From positions 2,418,001 to 2,482,000 of the forward strand of contig JADJON010000001.1 in assembly GCA_016713765.1 (NCBI GenBank): 64,000 nt of DNA, in the 5' to 3' direction. The position numbers and the translations under genes were made by a program. Below the pieces are notes generated by a model that worked only from the letters and a program-made list of their open reading frames with translations, made no database searches and was not told the origin of the DNA. This DNA is from Bacteroidota bacterium (GTDB lineage Bacteria > Bacteroidota > Bacteroidia > AKYH767-A > 2013-40CM-41-45). The stretch's first letter is position 1. Each line of letters opens with the position of its first letter. This document shows, piece after piece, positions 23,821-32,553 of the stretch.

Positions 23821-24864
23821 TCATCGTACGAGGCTGCGCAGAATCCGCTTCACGAGTCCGGGCCCTTCGTAGATGAAGCCAGTGTACAGTTGCACCAGAT
23901 CGGCTCCTGCGTCCAGCTTTTCCTGAGCTTCTTCCGGTGAATGAATTCCACCCACGCCGATGATGGCGAAGCGCTTTTGCGCGCGCCCGGCGATGTGGCG
24001 GATGACTGCGGTTGATTTACGGGTCAGGGGGCGTCCGCTTAGTCCACCGGCTCCGATGGCCTCCACCTGTTCCGAAGCGGTCTTCAATCCGCTCCGGTCC
24101 AGCGTCGTATTCGAAGCGATCACACCGGCCAAGCCCGCCTCGAGGACAACCGCGACAATATCGTCCAGTTGTTCCGTGCTGAGATCCGGCGCTATCTTCA
24201 GGAAAACCGGTCTGGCTTTCCCTCCCTTAGCCAAATCACTGCACCGTTTCATCAGTTGCCGTAGAATCGCCAACAAGGGTTCTTTCTCCTGCAGCGCGCG
24301 GAGACCGGGCGTGTTCGGGGAACTGACATTCACGACGAAGTAATCGACCACCGGATACAAAGCCTCCAGACACAGCAGGTAGTCATTCACCGCCTGTTCG
24401 TTGGGTGTATCCTTGTTCTTTCCGATGTTCCCGCCGATGATCAATCCGGGGCGTCGCTTTCGCAATCGTTCCGCCGCGGCGGTTGCGCCGGCATTGTTGA
24501 AACCCATGCGGTTGATCAGGGCTTCATCTAGGGGCAGCCTAAACAACCGAGGCCGGGGATTTCCGGCTTGTGGTCGCGGGGTCACCGTACCGATCTCGAC
24601 AAAGCCGAAACCGAGATCACCCAGTTCCCGGTACAGCCGGGCATCCTTATCGAAGCCGGCTGCCAGGCCAACCGGGTTGGGAAATTCCAATCCGGCTACG
24701 GTACGTTTCAGGCCGGGATCGTCCACCCGGTACATCGACCGTACCAGCGGCCGCACGATCGGGATACGCATCCCGTTTCGCAGGATACCAAAGACCGCAT
24801 GATGCACCTGCTCCGGGTCGAACAGGAACAGGAGTGGTTTCAGGAAGGAACGGTACAGCGACAT
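23821..24864 (-). CDS. pyrD: Dihydroorotate dehydrogenase, class 2 (quinone)
   Basis: About 347 residues. It oxidises dihydroorotate to orotate in pyrimidine synthesis and passes electrons from FMN to membrane quinone. The N-terminal helix MSLYRSFLKPLLFLFDPEQVHH is the membrane-association segment typical of class 2. Further motifs are GLAAGFDKDA, FGFVEIGTVTPRPQAGNPRPRLFRL, INRMGFNN, the active-site region NVSSPNTPGLR with its serine, and GVGGIHS for FMN phosphate. I chose ATG 24864; an in-frame TTG at 24873 lies inside the -7 box. Convergent with phoU. Confidence 0.95.
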   Translation of the reverse strand: MSLYRSFLKPLLFLFDPEQVHHAVFGILRNGMRIPIVRPLVRSMYRVDDPGLKRTVAGLEFPNPVGLAAGFDKDARLYRELGDLGFGFVEIGTVTPRPQAGNPRPRLFRLPLDEALINRMGFNNAGATAAAERLRKRRPGLIIGGNIGKNKDTPNEQAVNDYLLCLEALYPVVDYFVVNVSSPNTPGLRALQEKEPLLAILRQLMKRCSDLAKGGKARPVFLKIAPDLSTEQLDDIVAVVLEAGLAGVIASNTTLDRSGLKTASEQVEAIGAGGLSGRPLTRKSTAVIRHIAGRAQKRFAIIGVGGIHSPEEAQEKLDAGADLVQLYTGFIYEGPGLVKRILRSLVR

Positions 24865-24870
24865 CGGCCG

Positions 24871-24878
24871 CAAAGATA
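24871..24878 (-). promoter_or_regulatory. -7 box of pyrD, immediately before the start codon
   Basis: TATCTTTG on the minus strand, a perfect TAnnTTTG, then six bases (CGGCCG) and the ATG at 24864. The predicted transcription start coincides with the start codon, implying a leaderless mRNA. I see no good -33 TTG at the usual distance. Confidence 0.6.
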
Positions 24879-24963
24879 ATCGGAATGCGTTGCCCGGCTA
24901 AAGCTCAAACATCCGGGGTCTCCGACCGGCCATGAATCCGAGCAATCGGGGCGGTTAAACTTT

Positions 24964-24996
24964 TTTAGGCTAACCTAAATTTAATTTATATATTTG
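24964..24996 (+). promoter_or_regulatory. MntR/DtxR operator and promoter of the mntR-mntH operon
   Basis: A palindrome TTTAGGCTAACCTAAA at 24964-24979 closely matches the DtxR/MntR operator pattern. It is followed by a perfect -7 box TATATTTG at 24989-24996, and a further half-site GCCTAAA overlaps and follows that box. Repressor bound here would cover the -33 region. The ATG follows 14 nt after the -7 box. Confidence 0.8.
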
Positions 24997-25010
24997 CCTA
25001 AATTTATCCC

Positions 25011-25730
25011 ATGGCGCATTCCACCTCTGAGGAGAACTACCTGAAATCCATCTATCACCTGTCCAAGTCGGAAGGCGGATCGATCGGCACCAATGTGCTG
25101 GCTGCGGATCTGAACACCACCGCCGCTTCCGTCACCGAGATGCTGAAGCGGCTTTCGGGAAAGCGGCTCGTCGACTACCGGCCGTACCACGGCGTTTCGT
25201 TGACCCTGGCCGGCAGGAAGGCCGCGTTGGCAACGATCCGCAAGCACAGGCTGTGGGAAATGTTTCTCGTAAAATCCCTGGGCTTTGGTTGGGACCAGGT
25301 GCATGACATCGCCGAACAGTTGGAACATATCCAGTCGGATCTCTTGACCGACCGGTTGGAAGCGTTCCTGGGGCATCCTGCTTTCGATCCGCATGGCGAC
25401 CCGATACCGGACAGCCGCGGACGGATGCCGGACCGTCGCGAGCTCAGATTGGTGGAACTTTCACCCGGTGAATCGGGCATTCTGTGCAGCGTAGGAACGG
25501 ACGATCCCGAATTCCTGCGTCAACTGGACGAGCTGGGTATCGGGCTGGGAACCCGGATCCAGTTGGAGGACCGGTATGCCTTCGACGGCTCTGCGCGGAT
25601 CCGGATCCGGCCCGGCAGGCGCCAACTCTATCTTGCGGAACCGCTGATGCGCCATCTATTCATCCAGCGACCCGCACAGGCAGGAAAACGCGCTTCGACG
25701 AAGCGGCAATTCACGCGAACCGGCAAATAA
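25011..25730 (+). CDS. mntR: Manganese/iron-dependent repressor (MntR/DtxR family)
   Basis: 239 residues. The N-terminal winged helix is ENYLKSIYHLS...TTAASVTEMLKRL. The metal-binding and dimerisation helices follow, with RKHRLWEMFLVKSLGFGWDQVHDIAEQLEHIQSD, where the E and H residues provide metal ligands. A C-terminal FeoA/SH3-like domain (about 148-225) is present, as in DtxR and many Bacteroidota homologues. The operator upstream shows autoregulation. The Nramp gene downstream, 9 nt away, points to manganese as the sensed metal, though iron cannot be excluded. The protein would repress both genes when metal is sufficient. Confidence 0.9.
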   Translation: MAHSTSEENYLKSIYHLSKSEGGSIGTNVLAADLNTTAASVTEMLKRLSGKRLVDYRPYHGVSLTLAGRKAALATIRKHRLWEMFLVKSLGFGWDQVHDIAEQLEHIQSDLLTDRLEAFLGHPAFDPHGDPIPDSRGRMPDRRELRLVELSPGESGILCSVGTDDPEFLRQLDELGIGLGTRIQLEDRYAFDGSARIRIRPGRRQLYLAEPLMRHLFIQRPAQAGKRASTKRQFTRTGK

Positions 25731-25739
25731 ATTTTCACG

Positions 25740-27620
25740 ATGACCACTTCTTCCAACGACTCCCTTTCAGAGGTTCACGGATCCGTCGATACCACTGTAC
25801 ATAAGGGAAGATTCCGAAAGCTGCTGTCCTTTCTAGGTCCCGCCTACCTGGTATCCGTGGGGTATATGGATCCCGGCAACTGGGCAACCGATATCGCCGG
25901 AGGCAGCCGTTTCGGGTACGCGTTGATCTGGGTGTTGCTGATGTCGAACCTGATGGCCGTACTCCTCCAGAGTCTTTCGGCTCGATTAGGGATTGTCCGG
26001 GGACGGGATCTTGCTCAAGCGTCGCGCGAAACCTATTCCCGACCCGTGAACCTGTTTCTCTGGTTCCTGGCCGAGATCGCCATCGCTGCCACCGATCTCG
26101 CCGAAGTGCTGGGAATGGCCATCGGCATTCAGTTACTGTTCGGTCTACCGCTGATCTATGGCGTTCTCCTCACGGTGCTGGACACTTTTCTGCTCCTTTT
26201 CCTGTTGAACTTCGGCATCCGGAAGATCGAGGCGTTCATTCTGTCGCTGATCTCCATCATCGGACTCAGTTTTCTGACGGAGATGATCCTGGCAAAACCG
26301 GACCTGAGCGAGGTCGTTACCGGCTTCGTTCCCTCCCTGCCGAACGAAGCCGCCTTGTATATCGCGATCGGCATCATCGGGGCGACCGTGATGCCACACA
26401 ACCTCTACCTGCACTCATCACTGGTCCAGACCCGGCGGATCGACCGCAGCAACTCCGGAATTCGACGCGCGATCCGGTTCAATTTTATCGACTCCGTCAT
26501 CGCCCTCAATCTCGCCTTCTTTGTCAATGCCGCCATCCTGGTACTGGCCGCCTCTACCTTTTTTAGAAACGGCATGTTTACGGTCAGTGAGATCCAGGAC
26601 GCGCACCATTTCCTGGAGCCGCTGCTCGGCAGCAAACTCGCGCCTGTCCTGTTCGCGGTTGCCCTGATCGCCGCCGGTCAAAGTTCTACCGTCACCGGAA
26701 CCCTGGCCGGACAAATCGTAATGGAAGGTTACCTCCATCTCCGATTATCGCCCTGGATCCGCAGAATCATCACGCGCCTGGTGGCGATCATTCCCGCACT
26801 GCTTACCATCCACTATTTCGGCGAGTCCGCGACCGGCGAGTTGCTGGTATTGTCACAAGTGATTCTCAGCCTGCAATTGGGATTCGCGATCATTCCCCTG
26901 ATCCATTTCACTTCGGATAAAGAAAAAATGGGGGACTTCCGGATTTCCTGGTGGGTGAAGTCACTCGCCTGGCTGTCCGCGACGATCATCGTAGGCTTGA
27001 ATGTGCGCCTGGTCATCGATGAGATCAGCGCCTGGTTGTCTGCCAGTGCGGATCCCACGCTGCTGGCCTGGACGGTCATCCCATTGGCCTTGTCTGTGGG
27101 TGCGCTGTTGCTTTACGTAACCATCAAACCACTGTTTCCGCGCATTGTTCGCCCCAGTGCACGCGCGCCGCACGGTGGACCCAGAACACTTGGCCAAGTA
27201 GAAAGCATCCGGTACAGTCGAATCGCTATTACCGTCGACTTCTCCCAGTCCGACGAAGCTTCCATTGCTTCCGCCTTAGGACAAGGAGGAAAGGACGCGA
27301 CGTATTGTCTGATCCATGTTGTAGAATCCGCCGGTGCAATGGTCATGCGACAGGATATCCGGGATATGGAAATGCTGAGTGACCGCAAGAACCTGGAAAA
27401 GTACCAGGAGGACCTGAGTGCCAAAGGGTTCAAGGTCGAGTACCGTATCGGTTTTGGCACCACGCGTAAGGCTATCCCGGATCTGGTCAAGGATTTTCAA
27501 CCTGATTTGCTGGTCATGGGCGCTCACGGCCACATGGGCTTCAAGGATCTGCTTTTCGGTACCACTGTCGATAAAGTCCGGCATCGCGTCCAAATACCGG
27601 TTTTGGTCGTACGCCCATGA
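25740..27620 (+). CDS. mntH: Nramp-type Mn2+/H+ symporter fused to a UspA domain
   Basis: A 626-residue protein. Residues about 25-465 are an Nramp transporter with the metal-binding MDPGN motif (Asp44-Asn47) in helix 1 and VMPHNLYLHSS (Met218-His220) in helix 6. After about 20 linker residues, residues about 485-626 form a universal-stress-protein domain. This carries the ATP-type signature G-2x-G-9x-G-T in GAHGHMGFKDLLFGTT and ends PVLVVRP. The Usp part would lie in the cytoplasm and could couple nucleotide state to transport. It is the second gene of the operon with the MntR-type repressor, giving metal-repressed uptake. Confidence 0.92.
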   Translation: MTTSSNDSLSEVHGSVDTTVHKGRFRKLLSFLGPAYLVSVGYMDPGNWATDIAGGSRFGYALIWVLLMSNLMAVLLQSLSARLGIVRGRDLAQASRETYSRPVNLFLWFLAEIAIAATDLAEVLGMAIGIQLLFGLPLIYGVLLTVLDTFLLLFLLNFGIRKIEAFILSLISIIGLSFLTEMILAKPDLSEVVTGFVPSLPNEAALYIAIGIIGATVMPHNLYLHSSLVQTRRIDRSNSGIRRAIRFNFIDSVIALNLAFFVNAAILVLAASTFFRNGMFTVSEIQDAHHFLEPLLGSKLAPVLFAVALIAAGQSSTVTGTLAGQIVMEGYLHLRLSPWIRRIITRLVAIIPALLTIHYFGESATGELLVLSQVILSLQLGFAIIPLIHFTSDKEKMGDFRISWWVKSLAWLSATIIVGLNVRLVIDEISAWLSASADPTLLAWTVIPLALSVGALLLYVTIKPLFPRIVRPSARAPHGGPRTLGQVESIRYSRIAITVDFSQSDEASIASALGQGGKDATYCLIHVVESAGAMVMRQDIRDMEMLSDRKNLEKYQEDLSAKGFKVEYRIGFGTTRKAIPDLVKDFQPDLLVMGAHGHMGFKDLLFGTTVDKVRHRVQIPVLVVRP

Positions 27621-27655
27621 ACCTTTCGTTAAGGGAAATTAACCCGGAAATTCAG

Positions 27656-27684
27656 TTTGCATTCGAAAAGTCCGGTTATATTTG
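27656..27684 (+). promoter_or_regulatory. Promoter of the metal-efflux unit
   Basis: A -33 TTTG at 27656-27659 and a -7 TATATTTG at 27677-27684 are separated by 17 nt, one of the best matches to the Bacteroidota promoter pattern in the window. The box is followed by six bases and GTG at 27691. An apparent TTG start at 27682 lies inside the -7 box and is therefore unlikely. Confidence 0.72.
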
Positions 27685-27690
27685 TTCATC

Positions 27691-28071
27691 GTGCTTCGTG
27701 CCACCAGCTTTTTTCTGTCATTGAGTTTTCTGCTCACCGGGGCGGACGGAATTGAATTGTTCAAACTTCCGGGTCTGATCTCCCATTATCTGGAGCATCG
27801 GATGGAACAACCGGGTATGGGTGTCGACGATTATCTGGCATTGCATTATAACACCCGGCACGCCGATCAACCGGAGCATGATGAGAATCTTCCGTTCAAA
27901 TCCCACGAACATTCCACGGCCTGCTCGCAACTGGTCGCTTCGTCCGGCGAGGTTCGGGAGTTCAGCATCCGGCTTTTTTCTCCGGTCATTAACCGGATAC
28001 ATATCCCACTGGATGTAAAGATCCGTCATGCCGACGGGAATGGCGTTTGGCAGCCCCCTCGTCTCGGCTGA
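27691..28071 (+). CDS. Small secreted His-containing protein preceding the metal pump
   Basis: About 126 residues from GTG 27691, right at the predicted transcription start. It has an N-terminal hydrophobic segment, then FKLPGLISHYLEHR and DYLALHYNTRHADQPEHDENLPFKSHEHS, rich in His and acidic residues, and ends GVWQPPRLG. I recall similar short proteins with an LPFK motif and a WQPP end next to CzcA-type pumps in Bacteroidota; no function is known to me. A periplasmic metal-handling role is inferred from the histidines and from its place directly before the RND gene. Confidence 0.65.
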   Translation: MLRATSFFLSLSFLLTGADGIELFKLPGLISHYLEHRMEQPGMGVDDYLALHYNTRHADQPEHDENLPFKSHEHSTACSQLVASSGEVREFSIRLFSPVINRIHIPLDVKIRHADGNGVWQPPRLG

Positions 28072-28159
28072 TCTTTTTTTCTTTTCATTTTATTTCCAAC
28101 CCACCGGATCCGCATCAGGTCAATGGACCTTTTGCACATGATCCGGAAGCTTTCACATC

Positions 28160-31100
28160 ATGCTACAACGCATCATTCGATTCTCCATCGAGAACAAACT
28201 CATTATTGGACTCCTGGTCCTCGGTCTCGTCGTATGGGGAGCCTACTCCGCCAGCCGATTACCGATCGACGCGGTTCCCGACATCACCAACAACCAGGTC
28301 CAGATCATCACGGTATCGCCCGCGCTTGGAGCCGGTGATATTGAACGACTGATCACGTTTCCGATCGAACAGGCTACCCGTAACATCCCGGGGATCATCG
28401 AGCAACGGTCCTTCTCCCGCTTTGGGCTTTCACTGGTTACGATCGTCTTTGATGACGCGACCGACGTCTATTGGGCACGTCAACAGGTGAATGAGCGGCT
28501 GCAAACCGTTCGCAATGAAATACCGGATGGCAGCGGCAATCCGGAACTGGCCCCCGTGACCACGGGACTGGGTGAGATCTTTCAATATGTCGTCAGGGCA
28601 AAGCCCGGCTATGAGGGCCGGTATTCCGAACTGGACCTGAGGACCATCCAGGATTGGATCATCCGGAGGCAACTACTGGGTACGCCCGGAGTGGCGGATG
28701 TTTCCTCCTTTGGCGGAAAAGTGAAACAATACGAAGTGGCGATTGACCCCAACCGACTTCGCTCCTATGGCGTGTCGCTGGAAACCGTATTTGAAGCACT
28801 CCACGCCAACAACCAGAACGCAGGAGGCAGCTACATCGAGAAAGGACCGAATGCGCTTTTCATCCGTACGGAAGGCCTCGTCCAATCGAAAACCCAGATC
28901 GCGGGGATTCCGGTCAAGCGCCTGTCGGACGGGAGTTCGCTAAAGATCGGAGACCTTGGGGAAGTTCGGCTGGGTCATGCCACCCGGTTCGGCGCGCTTT
29001 CCTATAATGATGAAGGTGAAGTTGCCGGCGCGGTCGTCATGATGCTCAAAGGAGAAAACAGCTCAGCCGTCATCAAGGCTGTGAAAGACCGCATCCGCGA
29101 AATCGAAACGACCTTGCCGGAGGGCGTCACCATCGAGCCATTTCTCGACCGGACCAAAATGGTCAACAACGCCATTTCCACGGTGGAACGGAACCTCCTC
29201 GAAGGCGCGCTCATTGTCCTTTTTATCCTCGTGATCTTCCTGGGCAATCTTCGGGCAGGGCTTCTCGTGGCATCGGTAATACCGCTTTCACTCTTGTTCG
29301 CCATCATCCTGATGAATGCCTTCGGTGTCAGTGGAAATTTGATGAGCCTTGGCGCGTTGGACTTCGGATTGATCGTCGATGGAGCCGTGATCATCGTCGA
29401 AGCGGTCTTGCACCGTCTGCATCATGGAAAACATTTCCGGGGACATGGAATGGTCACCCGTTCTGAGATGAACGAAGAAGTCGGAACCGCCGCCGGCAAA
29501 TTGATGAACGCCGCGGTATTCGGGCAGATCATCATCCTCGTAGTTTACCTACCCATCCTTTCGCTTGAAAGTATCGAAGGCAAGATGTTCAAGCCGATGG
29601 CACAAACGGTCGCGTTTGCCATTCTTGGGGCATTCCTGCTGTCATTGACCTATATCCCGATGATGAGCTCGCTGATCCTGAGCAGGAAGATCAGGACAAA
29701 ACCCAATTTGGCGGATCGGATTTTGCGCCGGTTGGAACATTGGCACGAAACCGCAATGAACAGGGTGCTGAAAAAACCCATCAGCGTCCTCCTGCTTGCC
29801 ATTCTGCTCTTTGGCGGATCGATTTCCGTGCTGGCAAGTCTTGGAGGTGAATTCATACCGGAACTGGAAGAGGGAGATTTTGCCGTTGACACGCGCGTCC
29901 TTACCGGAAGTTCCCTGTCCACCTCGGTGGCCGCGGTTCAACAAGCCGCCGGACTCTTGAAGCAGCGATATCCCGAAGTGGAAAAAGTCGTGACCAAAAC
30001 CGGTAGCGGAGAAATTCCAACCGACCCGATGCCGATCGAGGCATCGGACATGATGGTAATCCTGAAAGACAAGCAACACTGGACAAGCGCAAAATCGTTC
30101 GATGAACTGGCAGAGAAGATGAGTACTACCCTGCAAGAGATTCCAGGCATTTCGGTCGGCTTTCAGTTCCCGGTACAGATGCGATTCAACGAACTGATGA
30201 CCGGTGGAAGGCAGGATGTGGTGTGTAAGATCTTCGGCGACAACCTGGACTCGCTGGCCCGTTACGCAACACTACTTGGAGAAGAAGTACGACAAGTTCC
30301 CGGTGCAGTGGACCTGTATGTCGAAGCCGTTACCGGGTTGCCGCAACTGGTTGTCCGGTACCGGCGCGAAGCCTTGCTTTCGTATGGTCTTCGGGTGGAT
30401 GAAGTGAACCAGGCCGTGCAGACCGCATTTGCGGGTGCCTCGGCCGGGATGTTGTTCGAAGATGACCGCCGGTTCGACCTGGTGGTTCGACTGAACGATA
30501 ACGCCAGGACCGACCTTCAGGACCTCCGGGAATTACCGGTCCTGTTGCATGACGGAAGTCCGATCCCGCTCTCGCAATTGGCGGATGTCAACCTGGAGGT
30601 CGGTCCCAATCAGATCCAGCGGGAGAATGCCCGACGACGCATAACGGTAGGATTCAATGTTCGCGGGCGGGATGTACAAAGCATCGTGGAAGAACTCAAA
30701 GAACGTGTGCGAACAAAACTGTATCTTCCTTCCGGCTATTCGATCACTTACGGCGGCCAGTTCGAAAATCTGATCGCCGCCAAGGCCAGACTCGCCATTG
30801 CGGTTCCGATAGCACTGGGCCTGATCCTGCTGCTCCTCTACTTCGCCTTCGGATCGATCCGGCAAAGTGTTTTGGTCTTTAGCGCCATCCCCTTATCAGC
30901 GATCGGCGGCATTGTCGCCCTCTGGCTACGCGGGATGCCTTTCAGCATTTCGGCCGGGATCGGCTTTATCGCCCTCTTCGGTGTAGCCGTACTGAACGGA
31001 ATCGTTTTGGTGACCGAGTTCAACCTCCTGAAAAAGTCCGGGGTAAATTCCATTAAAGAGAGAATCGTGAAAGGTACCCGGATCCGTTTGCGTCCTGTGT

Positions 31101-32545
31101 TGATGACCGCTGCCGTGGCTTCGCTGGGCTTTCTGCCGATGGCGCTCAGTAAGGGTGCCGGGGCCGAGGTGCAACGCCCGCTCGCCACTGTGGTGATCGG
31201 CGGACTGGTCAGCGCAACCTTACTGACGCTGCTGGTGCTGCCCGTTCTCTATCAATTCTCCGAAGAGCATCTCGAGAACCGACGTTTGCGCAAAGCACTA
31301 CCGACGGTTCTGCTGCTCCTGTTCTGCCTGGGCGCAACAAATCTGACGGCTCAGCAGACGGAACCTGCTACACCCATAGGATTAAAGGCTGCCATCGATT
31401 CCGCGTTGAAAAATAACAGTGGAATACAAGCCCAGCGGAAGAACCTGGAAGCAGCCGATGAACTGAGTGGCAACGCGTATGAGTTTTCACCAACCGAATT
31501 CGGATACGAAAGTGGCAAGATCAATAGTCCTTACGAAGACCGGCGCTTTGGCGTTCAACAGCGGTTTTCTTCGCCGGTCTATTATGCCAATAAACGTCGC
31601 TACTTCCGGTACCAGGTATCGGTTGCGGAACAGGAGACCAACCTGTACGCGTTGCGGTTACGCAAAGAGGTCCGTCAGGTTTTCACAGACTATCGAATGG
31701 CAGAAGCTACCCTGGCGCTGCTAAAGAGAACCGACAGCCTGTTCGCTAAAGCCGCGGCGCTGGAAGAATTGCGGCACCGCTCCGGTGACAATGATCCCTT
31801 GCAGGTGTTGAGTGTTCGATCACGCCGGGAAGAATTGCGCGGTGAAGTCCTGAAATCAGAACGCGACCTTACCATCCTTGCAGCCAGGTTCCGCGAATTA
31901 TTGGGAACGACTACCAACTTGTTGCCTTCCGATGCTGCCGGGTGGGAAGCTGATCTTGGACTACCTGACACCGACGCCCAAGCACACGGTACACACAGTT
32001 TACTCCAATTAGCCTCTTGGCGCGAACGATCGGCCTGGGCCCGCTGGAAGCTCGAGCAGGCAAGCATGGGGCCCGACTTCACGCTGGGGGTCGTGAGCCA
32101 GTCCTTCTCGGGCTTTCAACGATTACCCGAAGGAGAGGTCCTGCTGGGAAAGAACGACCGTTATCAATCGGTTCAGATCGGCATAGGTATACCCTTGTTT
32201 TACTGGGGCGCACGTGCCCGTGTCAAAAGTGCCAAAGCCAATTGGGCGCAAGCCGGATTCCTGCAGGAAGCAGAACAGATCAGGCTCCGGCGTGAACGAC
32301 TCGAGCGGCAGGAACGCCTACAGGCTGCCGGCGAGCAATATTCGATCTACCGCGATCAGACACTGCCGTTGATCTCCGAACTAGAGCGCAAAGCGGCGCT
32401 GCGGCTCAGCAGTGGCGATATCCGGTATTTTGAATGGCTGAGTATTGTGGAACAATGCCTGCGGACCCGTCACGCTGCATTAGAATCCTATCGCGCCTAT
32501 CTGCACGCAATCATCGACTGGAACGAGTTATCTGAACAAAACTGA
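28160..32545 (+). CDS. Heavy-metal RND pump (CzcA/CusA) fused to a CzcC-type outer-membrane factor
   Basis: 1461 residues joining two components of a tripartite efflux system. Residues 1 to about 1045 are an HME-RND pump: 12 membrane helices, PIDAVPDITNNQVQI near the N-terminus, and the family signature GALDFGLIVDGAVIIVE in helix 4. Near residue 1050 a hydrophobic stretch (ALPTVLLLLFCLGATNLTAQQ) looks like an internal signal peptide. It leads into about 400 residues of TolC/CzcC-type helices and strands (IGLKAAIDSALKNNSGIQAQRKNLEAADEL and onward). The two domains need to end up in different membranes, so cleavage after the internal signal is likely. The adaptor gene follows 8 nt later. Confidence 0.9.
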   Translation: MLQRIIRFSIENKLIIGLLVLGLVVWGAYSASRLPIDAVPDITNNQVQIITVSPALGAGDIERLITFPIEQATRNIPGIIEQRSFSRFGLSLVTIVFDDATDVYWARQQVNERLQTVRNEIPDGSGNPELAPVTTGLGEIFQYVVRAKPGYEGRYSELDLRTIQDWIIRRQLLGTPGVADVSSFGGKVKQYEVAIDPNRLRSYGVSLETVFEALHANNQNAGGSYIEKGPNALFIRTEGLVQSKTQIAGIPVKRLSDGSSLKIGDLGEVRLGHATRFGALSYNDEGEVAGAVVMMLKGENSSAVIKAVKDRIREIETTLPEGVTIEPFLDRTKMVNNAISTVERNLLEGALIVLFILVIFLGNLRAGLLVASVIPLSLLFAIILMNAFGVSGNLMSLGALDFGLIVDGAVIIVEAVLHRLHHGKHFRGHGMVTRSEMNEEVGTAAGKLMNAAVFGQIIILVVYLPILSLESIEGKMFKPMAQTVAFAILGAFLLSLTYIPMMSSLILSRKIRTKPNLADRILRRLEHWHETAMNRVLKKPISVLLLAILLFGGSISVLASLGGEFIPELEEGDFAVDTRVLTGSSLSTSVAAVQQAAGLLKQRYPEVEKVVTKTGSGEIPTDPMPIEASDMMVILKDKQHWTSAKSFDELAEKMSTTLQEIPGISVGFQFPVQMRFNELMTGGRQDVVCKIFGDNLDSLARYATLLGEEVRQVPGAVDLYVEAVTGLPQLVVRYRREALLSYGLRVDEVNQAVQTAFAGASAGMLFEDDRRFDLVVRLNDNARTDLQDLRELPVLLHDGSPIPLSQLADVNLEVGPNQIQRENARRRITVGFNVRGRDVQSIVEELKERVRTKLYLPSGYSITYGGQFENLIAAKARLAIAVPIALGLILLLLYFAFGSIRQSVLVFSAIPLSAIGGIVALWLRGMPFSISAGIGFIALFGVAVLNGIVLVTEFNLLKKSGVNSIKERIVKGTRIRLRPVLMTAAVASLGFLPMALSKGAGAEVQRPLATVVIGGLVSATLLTLLVLPVLYQFSEEHLENRRLRKALPTVLLLLFCLGATNLTAQQTEPATPIGLKAAIDSALKNNSGIQAQRKNLEAADELSGNAYEFSPTEFGYESGKINSPYEDRRFGVQQRFSSPVYYANKRRYFRYQVSVAEQETNLYALRLRKEVRQVFTDYRMAEATLALLKRTDSLFAKAAALEELRHRSGDNDPLQVLSVRSRREELRGEVLKSERDLTILAARFRELLGTTTNLLPSDAAGWEADLGLPDTDAQAHGTHSLLQLASWRERSAWARWKLEQASMGPDFTLGVVSQSFSGFQRLPEGEVLLGKNDRYQSVQIGIGIPLFYWGARARVKSAKANWAQAGFLQEAEQIRLRRERLERQERLQAAGEQYSIYRDQTLPLISELERKAALRLSSGDIRYFEWLSIVEQCLRTRHAALESYRAYLHAIIDWNELSEQN

Positions 32546-32553
32546 ACAAGACC

